Virus record (IMG/VR): IMGVR_UViG_3300046809_000296
Location: 1 to 26,993 of that record
Length of the DNA stretch: 26,993 nucleotides
From: a virus
Direction: 5' to 3' (one strand)
Part shown: piece after piece, positions 15,469-22,678 of the stretch
How the letters are laid out: each line of letters begins with the position of its first letter
Position numbering within the stretch: position 1 is the first letter of the stretch
Translations under genes and position numbers: made by a program
Notes under the pieces: model-generated
Databases searched by the model: none
Seen by the model: only the letters and a program-made list of their open reading frames with translations
What the model was told of the DNA's origin: nothing

Positions 15469-15669
15469 TTAGTCCTCGCGTTCTTGTTCTTCTTGCAGGT
15501 GTTCAAGGAAACGAATGCGCGAGTCGAGTTCGTCAATCTCGTCGTCAAACCTGAAAACCCAGGCTGACAACGTATCCAGAATATCGCCTACCGCGGCCGC
15601 CTCCTCCGAACCAAGTCGGGCACGCAGCAGGGCGACCCGTTCATGCAGTTCGACGGTTTCCTTGCTCAC
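15469..15669 (-). CDS. Small acidic helical protein (66 aa)
   Basis: No family is recognised. The protein is almost entirely charged helix with heptad-like leucines and ends in a strongly acidic stretch (EHLQEEQERED), so a coiled coil is likely. The start is GTG at 15669-15667 in a GTGA overlap with the scaffold gene, which couples it to scaffold synthesis. It is the last gene before the gap in front of coat. A helper in capsid assembly or a head decoration or cement role is possible from location alone. Confidence 0.6.
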   Translation of the reverse strand: MSKETVELHERVALLRARLGSEEAAAVGDILDTLSAWVFRFDDEIDELDSRIRFLEHLQEEQERED

Positions 15670-16439
15670 CGCCGTTGTCTCTCCAGGTTCTGCCGCATGT
15701 AGTAGTCCACGGCTTCCTGCGCCGTGGCCGTATACTCGTTGAACACCGGCGACACGCGTCCCGTCACCGGGCGGATCGGCGCCGGGGCGCGGGTGACAAC
15801 GGGCGCCTGTGCCGCACCGCCGTTGCCGTTCACGGCGGCCCTGGAGGGGGTCTGTGGCGCGTCCTCGATCGTGGCGGCGTACTTGCCCAGCGCCACCGCG
15901 CGAGCCCTCTCCGTCCGCAGGTTGGCGATGCGCTGCACCGCGTCGGGGTCGGCCGCCAGCGCCGCGGCGACCCGCACCCCCTCGCCGCCGGGCATTTCGA
16001 CCAGCAGCGAGGCGAAGCCTGGATCAGCGCCCATCGCCACGAGGTCGTCGCAACGTTGCTTCCAATCTGCGTATTGCGTCGCGCCCTGCTGGTGGAATGT
16101 CTCGGTCCTGATCTGCTGCTCGACCTCGCCCCGGATCTGCGCCCGCTCGCGCTGCGTCCGCTGCTCCGGCGTTTCGTCCTCGGGCCGTATGGCCGCCGCC
16201 TGCCGCCGGTAGAACTCCAGTTCGGCGAGTTGCTCGGCCTCGCGACGCTCCGCCGCGGCCAGCCGGGCACGGACCTGGGCGACGCGACGGCCTTCCGGGT
16301 CGGGCTGTTCCTTGTGCTCCGGCGCCTCGCCCTCCGGCGCGTTGCCGGTGTCGGCCGGTGCCGGGGGATCGGGAACGGCGGGTTGCGGAAGGCCGCCGGG
16401 GTCGGAAACGACGGGCGGTTGGTCTGTTGTTTCGCTCAT
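15666..16439 (-). CDS. Capsid scaffolding protein (257 aa)
   Basis: The assignment rests on position directly before the coat gene and on composition. Residues 1-50 are disordered, Pro- and Glu-rich. Residues 50-120 are a highly charged helical region rich in Arg, Glu, Gln and Ala. The middle is helical, and the C-terminus (AVDYYMRQNLERQRR) is a short basic helix. P22 scaffolding protein binds coat through a basic C-terminal helix pair, which this end resembles. The start is ATG 16439-16437 in an ATGA overlap with the Lar-like gene. No protease domain is fused. There is no conserved motif that proves the call, but the coat family assembles with a scaffold and no other candidate is present. 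Confidence 0.75.
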   Translation of the reverse strand: MSETTDQPPVVSDPGGLPQPAVPDPPAPADTGNAPEGEAPEHKEQPDPEGRRVAQVRARLAAAERREAEQLAELEFYRRQAAAIRPEDETPEQRTQRERAQIRGEVEQQIRTETFHQQGATQYADWKQRCDDLVAMGADPGFASLLVEMPGGEGVRVAAALAADPDAVQRIANLRTERARAVALGKYAATIEDAPQTPSRAAVNGNGGAAQAPVVTRAPAPIRPVTGRVSPVFNEYTATAQEAVDYYMRQNLERQRR

Positions 16440-16711
16440 GAGCGGTTATTCCAGGCGTTGTATGCGTCGGTCAGTGTTTCGCCGGGCGGCCCATTGGCGA
16501 CGCAAGAGCCGCAGGTAACAACCCAACTTGGTTCGGCCTTGTCATGGTCATTCCAGAAGTTGGAAGCCTCGCCGCCGCAAAACGGACATGGCTCCGTATT
16601 CAGTTCATCAGGGATGTATGGATACGGATTGTAAACATATGGCGTCCCATCATCCTGGAGATTGTGAACGCAATTCCGCACCATGGCGTCGATATCGGTT
16701 GTGTCGCTCAT
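16436..16711 (-). CDS. Lar-like restriction-alleviation zinc protein (91 aa)
   Basis: The protein has a four-cysteine zinc ribbon of the Lar type: EPCPFCGGEAS (Cys42, Cys45) and VVTCGSCVANGP (Cys67, Cys70), then A--AWNNR at the C-terminus, which is the usual end of this family (A---WN-R). About 40 polar residues precede the ribbon. Lar of the Rac prophage modulates host type I restriction-modification so that unmodified DNA escapes cutting. Many phage proteins carrying this ribbon have no tested function. Here it lies in a late virion chain between a coiled-coil gene and the scaffold, with ATGA overlaps at both ends, which is an odd place for an early anti-restriction gene. It could alternatively bind nucleic acid or a virion partner. 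Confidence 0.7.
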   Translation of the reverse strand: MSDTTDIDAMVRNCVHNLQDDGTPYVYNPYPYIPDELNTEPCPFCGGEASNFWNDHDKAEPSWVVTCGSCVANGPPGETLTDAYNAWNNRS

Positions 16712-17031
16712 CGCGGTGCGTTCGGCGTGCCTTCGATGAGCGTGACCGGGCCGTCGTCGTCTGGTTCAGGGCGGGCCATGGTGCCGCGCAGCACGGCGAT
16801 CTCGGCGAATGCCAGATCCCGCTCCGTTTCAGCGTCGGCGGCGCGTCCACGCATCTCGGCCAGTTGGTTTTCCAGTTCATAAACACGGGCACGCATCACG
16901 TTGAGGTCATCGGCGCGCAGTATCCGGACGGTTTCGCGTAACCGCTCGCCCGCGTCCTCCAGTTCGGTGATGATCGCGCGCAGGCGCTGGATCTCGGCGG
17001 CCTGGACGGAGGCGACGGCGTCCTCGCTCAT
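16708..17031 (-). CDS. Coiled-coil protein between portal and scaffold genes (107 aa)
   Basis: No family is recognised. Residues 8-85 form a nearly continuous heptad pattern (EIQRLRAIITELEDAGERL, then ELENQLAEMRG), so a long coiled coil is expected. The C-terminal 20 residues are Pro- and Asp-rich and flexible. No cysteine or membrane segment is present. ATGA overlaps on both sides couple it to portal and Lar-like genes. Its place suggests a part in procapsid assembly or portal incorporation, but the sequence does not show this. Confidence 0.65.
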   Translation of the reverse strand: MSEDAVASVQAAEIQRLRAIITELEDAGERLRETVRILRADDLNVMRARVYELENQLAEMRGRAADAETERDLAFAEIAVLRGTMARPEPDDDGPVTLIEGTPNAPR

Positions 17032-19226
17032 GCGCCACTCCCCGGAGCCGGTCCTGACGGCGCCTGTCCGTTGGTCCCGTTCATCGGTGGCGGCGGCATC
17101 GCGGCGCCCTGTAGCGCGCCCTCAAGGGCGGCGTGGCTCTGGATGTGCGGGGTGATGTCCGTCTGCTGCATATTCTCCCACAATTGACGGGCAATCATCT
17201 GCACCAGCATCGGATCGACCGCGCCGATAGCCTTCAGGCGGTCTGTTTCCGCTTTATAGCTGTCCGTCTCAAGTTCCTGGCTCTTGTCTTTGGCTTGCTC
17301 CTGCGCGTGAACAAGTTGGGCCTTCAGCGTGGCAATTTCCGCATCTGCTTTTTGCAATAACCCTTGGGCCTGCTGTTGCATTTGTTGGGCTTGCTGGGTA
17401 ACGGCTTGAACCTGGGGGTCTGGACCGGATTTGTATTGAGGGGGAAGACCGCGCTTCAGACGATCCGCTAACTCATCGGCCCCCGGAAAATCGGAATTGG
17501 CAGCCCAAAAGTCCCCAACAACCTGAAAAGCTGCTGGATTTTGCTGCATTATTTGAGAGAACGCATTAGCGGCCTCTTGTCTTTGTGTCCCATACGAGGG
17601 GCCTACATCCGCTTCAACATCGTAGGTTCCAATTTGTGGATTAAATATCACGGTCGGGTCGGGCTGTTCCGGGTCTTCCGCCTGCTGCTGCGCCTGTCCG
17701 TTCGACAGCGCCGCCGGTTGCCCGCCCGGCCCCTGGCCCATGTTCTGGTGCGCCTCCGGAGCGTCCGGCGCGACAACGACCTTCGCCTCGCTACCATCCT
17801 CGGCGAGCGTCATCACCACGCGCCGCACGTCGTAGATCTTCGGGATCAGGTCGATCAGAATGCGGCCAACCTGCCGGATCGCCTTGGCCTGATTGTCGAT
17901 GTAGTGATACGTCGCCGTATCGCCCTGGCGCTGCCGCTGCTGGATGGCCACACCCGACCGTTCGTTGCTCGGCATCCCGAGTTCGGCCTGATACTGACCC
18001 GTCACCGACATCAGATCCTGCCGCGCGATGGTCATGCCCTGGATGTAGGCCTGAGCCATGGTCGGCGGTTCAACGCGGGTGGGCGCGGCGATGGGCTGCC
18101 CGGCCTCATCCACTCCGTTGTAGACCAAGACCGACCAATTCTTGACGTTGGCGGTAGACCATTGCTCCAACCGCCCCTCTATGGCGTCGGCGCGGGCGAT
18201 ATACGGGGTCTTGGTCTGCAACGCGACCTGTTCGACGGCCGCGGAGGCCCAATAGTTGTAGATCCTCTGCGCGTCGATCTGCGACCGCGTGTGGCCCTTG
18301 CGGTCCATCACACCGTCGATCACCGTTTCCTCGCCGATGAACGGCACGATCGGGATGTACTTCCCTGGCCAATCGCGCCGGTCCACGATCTTGTCGCCGG
18401 CGATCTTGAACCACTCGATTTCCGGCTCGCTGACATCGCGCGATTTGACGATGCGCTTCTCGACTTCGTCGCGCAGTTCCTCGGGGATTTCGTCGTCGTC
18501 AACCACCGCGCCGTTGTCGAGCATGTGGATCGTGCGGTTGGCCTCGCCCCGGCGCCAGTATTCCGCGACCCTGACGTGATCTTTGTCGTTCCAGCCATCG
18601 GTCTGGTCGAACGTGGCCGGCGCGGTGTTGTCCTCCTTGCCGTATTCCTCCTCGTAACGATCTCTCGGGATGTCCTCGAACACGAACGCGAACGCGGCGT
18701 CCGACTTGTCGTAGGACTTCGTATCAGGGTCCATGTAGACGCAACGCGGATCTGGCACACGGCGAATGAACAGGTCGAGGTCGAAACTCTGGTCGTCAAC
18801 ATAGTCCGTCTCGACGCGGACGTAGCCCATGCCGCTCTCGACCTGATGGTAGGTCGCCGTTGAGTAAGCATCCACGGCCTTGGAGGTGTATTCGATGCGC
18901 CGGATGATGCCGGAGAACACCTGCGCGGCCTCGTATGACGCGCGACCGCCGACCGGCGTCACCTTCACCTGGGCTTTGTTTTGTCTCGCATCGTTAATGA
19001 TTTGATTGTTATGCTGTCTAACCTGATTGTAAGTGAGACTTGGCCTACTCCCTCGATCGGTTCTAACATTAGCATCCCACTGGAAGTGATTATGCGCGTC
19101 TCCGTTAGCGAACTTAGTATCAAAAAGGGCTCTTTCCCTCCATTGTCTCTCCCATGCCTCGCACCGAGTGAATCGCTCCTTGCCCTCGCGGATGATCTCG
19201 GCGTCGCCTTTGGTGGCGCGTGGCAT
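17028..19226 (-). CDS. P22-type portal protein (732 aa)
   Basis: This subunit forms the ring at the capsid vertex through which DNA is packaged and ejected. Length (P22 portal has 725 residues) and order fit. Landmarks include RPSLTYNQVRQHNNQIINDA near the N-terminus, VRVETDYVDD, RVPDPRCVYMDPD, the block IPIVPFIGEETVIDGV and the segment GMPSNERSGVAIQQRQRQGD, all typical of P22-like portals. Residues about 620-690 form a Gln-rich helix suited to the barrel seen in P22, and the tail is Pro/Gly-rich. The start is ATG 19226-19224 in a TGATG overlap with the tailspike gene; the longer frame only runs inside that gene. Two parts of the gene (about 17200-17660 and 18960-19150) are conspicuously poorer in GC than the rest, as if acquired by recombination. 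Confidence 0.9.
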   Translation of the reverse strand: MPRATKGDAEIIREGKERFTRCEAWERQWRERALFDTKFANGDAHNHFQWDANVRTDRGSRPSLTYNQVRQHNNQIINDARQNKAQVKVTPVGGRASYEAAQVFSGIIRRIEYTSKAVDAYSTATYHQVESGMGYVRVETDYVDDQSFDLDLFIRRVPDPRCVYMDPDTKSYDKSDAAFAFVFEDIPRDRYEEEYGKEDNTAPATFDQTDGWNDKDHVRVAEYWRRGEANRTIHMLDNGAVVDDDEIPEELRDEVEKRIVKSRDVSEPEIEWFKIAGDKIVDRRDWPGKYIPIVPFIGEETVIDGVMDRKGHTRSQIDAQRIYNYWASAAVEQVALQTKTPYIARADAIEGRLEQWSTANVKNWSVLVYNGVDEAGQPIAAPTRVEPPTMAQAYIQGMTIARQDLMSVTGQYQAELGMPSNERSGVAIQQRQRQGDTATYHYIDNQAKAIRQVGRILIDLIPKIYDVRRVVMTLAEDGSEAKVVVAPDAPEAHQNMGQGPGGQPAALSNGQAQQQAEDPEQPDPTVIFNPQIGTYDVEADVGPSYGTQRQEAANAFSQIMQQNPAAFQVVGDFWAANSDFPGADELADRLKRGLPPQYKSGPDPQVQAVTQQAQQMQQQAQGLLQKADAEIATLKAQLVHAQEQAKDKSQELETDSYKAETDRLKAIGAVDPMLVQMIARQLWENMQQTDITPHIQSHAALEGALQGAAMPPPPMNGTNGQAPSGPAPGSGA

Positions 19227-20815
19227 CAGACGACCCGAACCTGAACGACGCTGCCATTGCGGTAAAGCTGCCCCACGGCCACGCCGCCCGTCGCCGCCGC
19301 CGCGTCGTTGGCGTAGGTCGTGGAAGCACACAACGCGGGCATCACAGTTCTGGTCGCGATGGTGGTGCTCGGCAGCACGCCCACGACGGACCAGCCCGCC
19401 TTGAGCGATAACGGACCCAGATAATTGCCCGGCTGATCGCTGTTGTATTGCACCGCCGTTCCCGATGAACTGTAACCAAGCGCGGTGATCACGTCCACGT
19501 TGCTAATCTGCAGGTTACTCGTGTCGTTTTGCATGATCAGCGGCGCGGTCCATGTGCCATTGCCTGGGTAAATCTTCACGCCGTTCATTCGCAACGTCGC
19601 CGTGTTGGATACCTGAATGGCCGTGATCGTCACTGTGTATGGCAACATGACCGCGCCAACCAGTGATACATCGGCGTTTTGAGACACCTGCAATAATGGA
19701 AACGGCGAGGTGGAGTGAGTATAAAATCCGGCGATGGTCACCCGCGCGTTGCCAGCGAACGCAAGGCCGGGTTTGGTCGCGGTCGCGCCCGTGGCGTAAT
19801 ACAGATTGGAGAACTGCAGAAACTTCGCGTCGGCGACCTCGATCGTGGCGTGATCCGTGTCCATCGCGAGATTAGTGAAACTGAACCACCCGCCGGTCGC
19901 ATCCGACGTGAATACCAGCCTGGACGAAAAGCAACTTATGTTTTGCGCGGTCAGGCCATTCATCGCGCCGATCCGCATGGCGATGGTCTGGCCGTCCATG
20001 TAGACGTTAACCTGTCCAGTATTCGGCAAGCCCCATGTCCAGAACTCGACATCGCTCATATGAGACCAATTGAGGACAGCGGCGGCCGTCGTCCCGCCAA
20101 TGGCGATCCCAATATTAAAAGCACTGATCTTTAGTCCATCGATCCAGTAACACGCTTTGTCGGCGTTGATGCCGTTCCACGCGCCCTGGATGACAACATG
20201 TTGGACCTGGACGCAGCCGCTATTGCCTTGCGTGTCAATCGCCCACGGATACTGAACTCCGGTGCCAGGGGTGGTCGACGTGCCGCCAGCCGCGAGCGTC
20301 TTCATCGTGGAACGGTTGGCCAGGTCGTTCGGTTGAATGAACCAAACCGTCAGATCGCGAATGGTCGGGCCAGGATCGATAAAGGAAGCGGTGCAAAGAA
20401 TGACGGATGACGCGGTGGCGTCGAAACTGTCATAAACCGCGATATTCGTGCTACCCTCGCCGTCACCGAACAGGGTTTGACCATCGGTCAGAATGATCTG
20501 ATGCCTGACCTGATAAGTCCCGGTTGGCAGGTAGACGGCCTTGCGATGGCCGTTCGGTCCCATCTGAGAAGCGGCGGCGTTGATCGCCGCGCTGCTGTCC
20601 GCGGCGCCAGTTGGATCGGCGCCGTAGTCCAGCACGTTCACGGCACCCGGCGAGCCAGCATTCGCGATGGCGATGGCCGCGTTGAGCGCGTCGGCGTAAA
20701 GCACATCACCGTCAACCCATGGGTAGGTTGGATGGCCGCCCGTCGTGGACCTGACCGTTGCCCTACGGGGAAGCGTCATGCCTCGCTCTTCACGAGACTT
20801 TGGCAACCGGATCAT
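19226..20815 (-). CDS. Beta-helix tailspike 2 (529 aa)
   Basis: The N-terminus holds the anchor YPWVDGDVLYADALNAAIA (residues 31-50), followed by a pectate-lyase-3-like entry (YGADPTGAADSSAAINAA, AVYLPTGTYQV). A long run of beta-helix strands follows. The end is the module YANDAAAATGGVAVGQLYRN plus GSVVQVRVV, also present on tailspike 1. Several internal segments match tailspike 1 (GTGVQYPWAI, WNGI, SAFNIGIAI, DGQTIA), so the two genes are duplicates. I take ATG 20815-20813, in an ATGA overlap with a 19-codon mini-gene; ATG 20779 is an alternative with weaker context. The function is likely surface-polysaccharide recognition or cleavage; catalytic residues cannot be named. Confidence 0.82.
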   Translation of the reverse strand: MIRLPKSREERGMTLPRRATVRSTTGGHPTYPWVDGDVLYADALNAAIAIANAGSPGAVNVLDYGADPTGAADSSAAINAAASQMGPNGHRKAVYLPTGTYQVRHQIILTDGQTLFGDGEGSTNIAVYDSFDATASSVILCTASFIDPGPTIRDLTVWFIQPNDLANRSTMKTLAAGGTSTTPGTGVQYPWAIDTQGNSGCVQVQHVVIQGAWNGINADKACYWIDGLKISAFNIGIAIGGTTAAAVLNWSHMSDVEFWTWGLPNTGQVNVYMDGQTIAMRIGAMNGLTAQNISCFSSRLVFTSDATGGWFSFTNLAMDTDHATIEVADAKFLQFSNLYYATGATATKPGLAFAGNARVTIAGFYTHSTSPFPLLQVSQNADVSLVGAVMLPYTVTITAIQVSNTATLRMNGVKIYPGNGTWTAPLIMQNDTSNLQISNVDVITALGYSSSGTAVQYNSDQPGNYLGPLSLKAGWSVVGVLPSTTIATRTVMPALCASTTYANDAAAATGGVAVGQLYRNGSVVQVRVV

Positions 20816-20871
20816 GAACCAAGTCCGCCGGGACCGAAGATCCCCGGCGTGATGGGAGGGGCGGGGGGCAT
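20812..20871 (-). CDS. Mini-gene of 19 codons between two tailspikes
   Basis: ATG 20871-20869 overlaps the stop of the preceding mini-gene (TGATG), and its own TGA 20814-20812 overlaps the tailspike 2 start (ATGA). The peptide is MPPAPPITPGIFGPGGLGS, rich in Pro and Gly, without a recognisable domain. It is supported only by this perfect stop-start chaining, which matches the rest of the operon. It may be a real peptide or a device that carries ribosomes to the next gene. Confidence 0.4.
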   Translation of the reverse strand: MPPAPPITPGIFGPGGLGS

Positions 20872-20966
20872 CAGGCGGTCACCCGCGTCGGCGGCGCGAT
20901 CCAGTGATCGCAGACGAACACGAACCGCTCGCAGGCCGGGCACCAGTGCTGGGCGCGCGGTCTCAT
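20871..20966 (-). CDS. Mini-gene of 31 codons with a CxxC zinc-knuckle-like motif
   Basis: ATG 20966-20964 overlaps the stop of tailspike 1 (ATGA), and the TGA at 20873-20871 overlaps the start of the 19-codon frame (TGATG). The peptide contains HWCPACERFVFVCDHW, in which Cys-x-x-Cys and a later Cys-x-His could bind one zinc ion. I know no named family. Chaining on both sides and the metal-site-like spacing argue for a real gene, although it is very short. Confidence 0.5.
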   Translation of the reverse strand: MRPRAQHWCPACERFVFVCDHWIAPPTRVTA

Positions 20967-22678
20967 GCCACACGCACCATCTTGGCCGACCCGTTGCGGT
21001 ACTCGCCGCCGATTGGCACCCCTCCCGCCGCCGCCGCCGCGTCGTTGGCATAGCTTGGAGAGACGGGGAGCCAGTTGTTCGCTCCCGCCGGCAGGTTCAC
21101 CCGCCAACCGTTCCACGACACATCCGCGAGCGAAACAGAATTACCGGCACCGGCGGCAACGCCATTCGCGCCCGCGCCGGGTGCCTGGACAAAATCACAG
21201 TCGCGCATACGCAGCGCGCCGGTCCCCGTTACGGAAATATAGGTGTCAGTCCGCGAACCACTCGCGTCGAGCAACGTATCCGAGAGATACAGCGCCCCGC
21301 CGGAGACAGCTATCATCGGGATGGCGCCCTGAATCCCGTCCCAAAGATAACTGTTGCTCAGTTGTAAGGTGCCACCTTGCACGAGGATTCCATTTCCGGG
21401 CCGTACCACGCCCATATCGAAATTGGTCACCTTGGCGTGAAAACCCGGCCCGGCGTTCACGACGACTGGAGTGCCAGTCGAGAAGGCTCCCTTGCTTGAA
21501 TATCCATTCGCTATCTGAACAAACCCATTTCCGTTGGTGGAAAGCACATTCAGATTGGAATTGTCGCCATCCAGCATCAGGTTAGTAAACGATCCCCAGG
21601 TCCATGCCGTCGTGAGATTGACGATGCCGGACCACGTTTGGAAATCATATATCCCCACGCCGTCAGTCTCGCCAAAGTTCGCGGCTACCGTCTGTCCATC
21701 ATAATAAACCGCCCCCGTGACATCCTTCGTCGCGCCGACGTTGCCGTAAAATCCCCACAACCAGAAACGGTAATCAGAAATGGACGGAAAGTTGAAACAC
21801 TGATCGATGTCCAAACCGATATTGAAGGCGCTCATGTAAATCTGACTGATATGGAACCCTGATCCCCGGATATAGATACCATTCCAGCTATCGATGAACA
21901 TCAGATCGCGCAGGACCGTGGTCTGCCCCGTGCTGTTGTAGATCGCCCACGGATAGCGCACGCCGGTTCCACCCGGTCCCACCGTGGGATTGTTGGCCAG
22001 CGTCTTATACATCGAACGGACGGACGCGAACTGAATGGAGTCGCCGATGGTAACGCCGGGGGCCGCTATATTGGCGCTCAACGTCACGACGTTGCCCGCG
22101 ACGGCGGAAACGGTAACCAGCGGCCCGTTGAGATACACCGGGTTGGTTATCGCCGCCCGTGCCCACGCATCCACCACGGCCATGCCGATGACGACGCCCG
22201 TGGCGTTATTGATCGTCACGGTATTTGTCCCGGCCGCCGAGGTCGCCGTCGCTGATTTTATCAGGTCGATCGGTTGCGCGAACTTAAACGTAAGACCTGA
22301 TACCTCGGGCGGCTTGTCGTTCACGTCTCCCGTGCCGGTCAGCACCAGGACCCCGGTTGTCACGGTTGAATCGAACCGCGTATCGATCAGCAGTACCGTC
22401 CCACGTCCGGCGCCGCGCAGCGCCTGCGCGCGAACGCCGGTGGCCATCGTGAGTTGGCCGATGATGACGTAGTTTCCTTTGGGTATGAAGACATCGTTGC
22501 CAGTGGCGAGGGCGGCGCGGAATGCTGTTGTACTGTCGGCTACGCCAGTCGGGTCGGCGCCATGGCCGATTACGTTCTCCGCGCCGCCAGGCGCGCCCGC
22601 GTTGGCTATCGCCGCATTGAGTTCGTCGGCGAACAACGCGTCACCCTCCGACCATGGGTAACCCGGTCGATCGTTCAC
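20963..22678 (-). CDS. Beta-helix tailspike 1 (571 aa)
   Basis: The anchor motif is at the very N-terminus (YPWSEGDALFADELNAAIA, residues 7-25), directly followed by the beta-helix entry (HGADPTGVADSTTAFRAALA, VFIPKGNYVI). Long beta-helix coils follow, with an insert around residues 140-210 rich in Thr and Val. The C-terminal module YANDAAAAAGGVPIGGEYRN plus GSAKMVRVA matches tailspike 2. The start is GTG 22678-22676 in a GTGA overlap with the repeat-bearing spike gene. The N-terminus is short, so the virion anchor must be carried by the 20-residue motif or by another protein. Likely function is binding or degradation of a host surface glycan. Confidence 0.82.
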   Translation of the reverse strand: MNDRPGYPWSEGDALFADELNAAIANAGAPGGAENVIGHGADPTGVADSTTAFRAALATGNDVFIPKGNYVIIGQLTMATGVRAQALRGAGRGTVLLIDTRFDSTVTTGVLVLTGTGDVNDKPPEVSGLTFKFAQPIDLIKSATATSAAGTNTVTINNATGVVIGMAVVDAWARAAITNPVYLNGPLVTVSAVAGNVVTLSANIAAPGVTIGDSIQFASVRSMYKTLANNPTVGPGGTGVRYPWAIYNSTGQTTVLRDLMFIDSWNGIYIRGSGFHISQIYMSAFNIGLDIDQCFNFPSISDYRFWLWGFYGNVGATKDVTGAVYYDGQTVAANFGETDGVGIYDFQTWSGIVNLTTAWTWGSFTNLMLDGDNSNLNVLSTNGNGFVQIANGYSSKGAFSTGTPVVVNAGPGFHAKVTNFDMGVVRPGNGILVQGGTLQLSNSYLWDGIQGAIPMIAVSGGALYLSDTLLDASGSRTDTYISVTGTGALRMRDCDFVQAPGAGANGVAAGAGNSVSLADVSWNGWRVNLPAGANNWLPVSPSYANDAAAAAGGVPIGGEYRNGSAKMVRVA

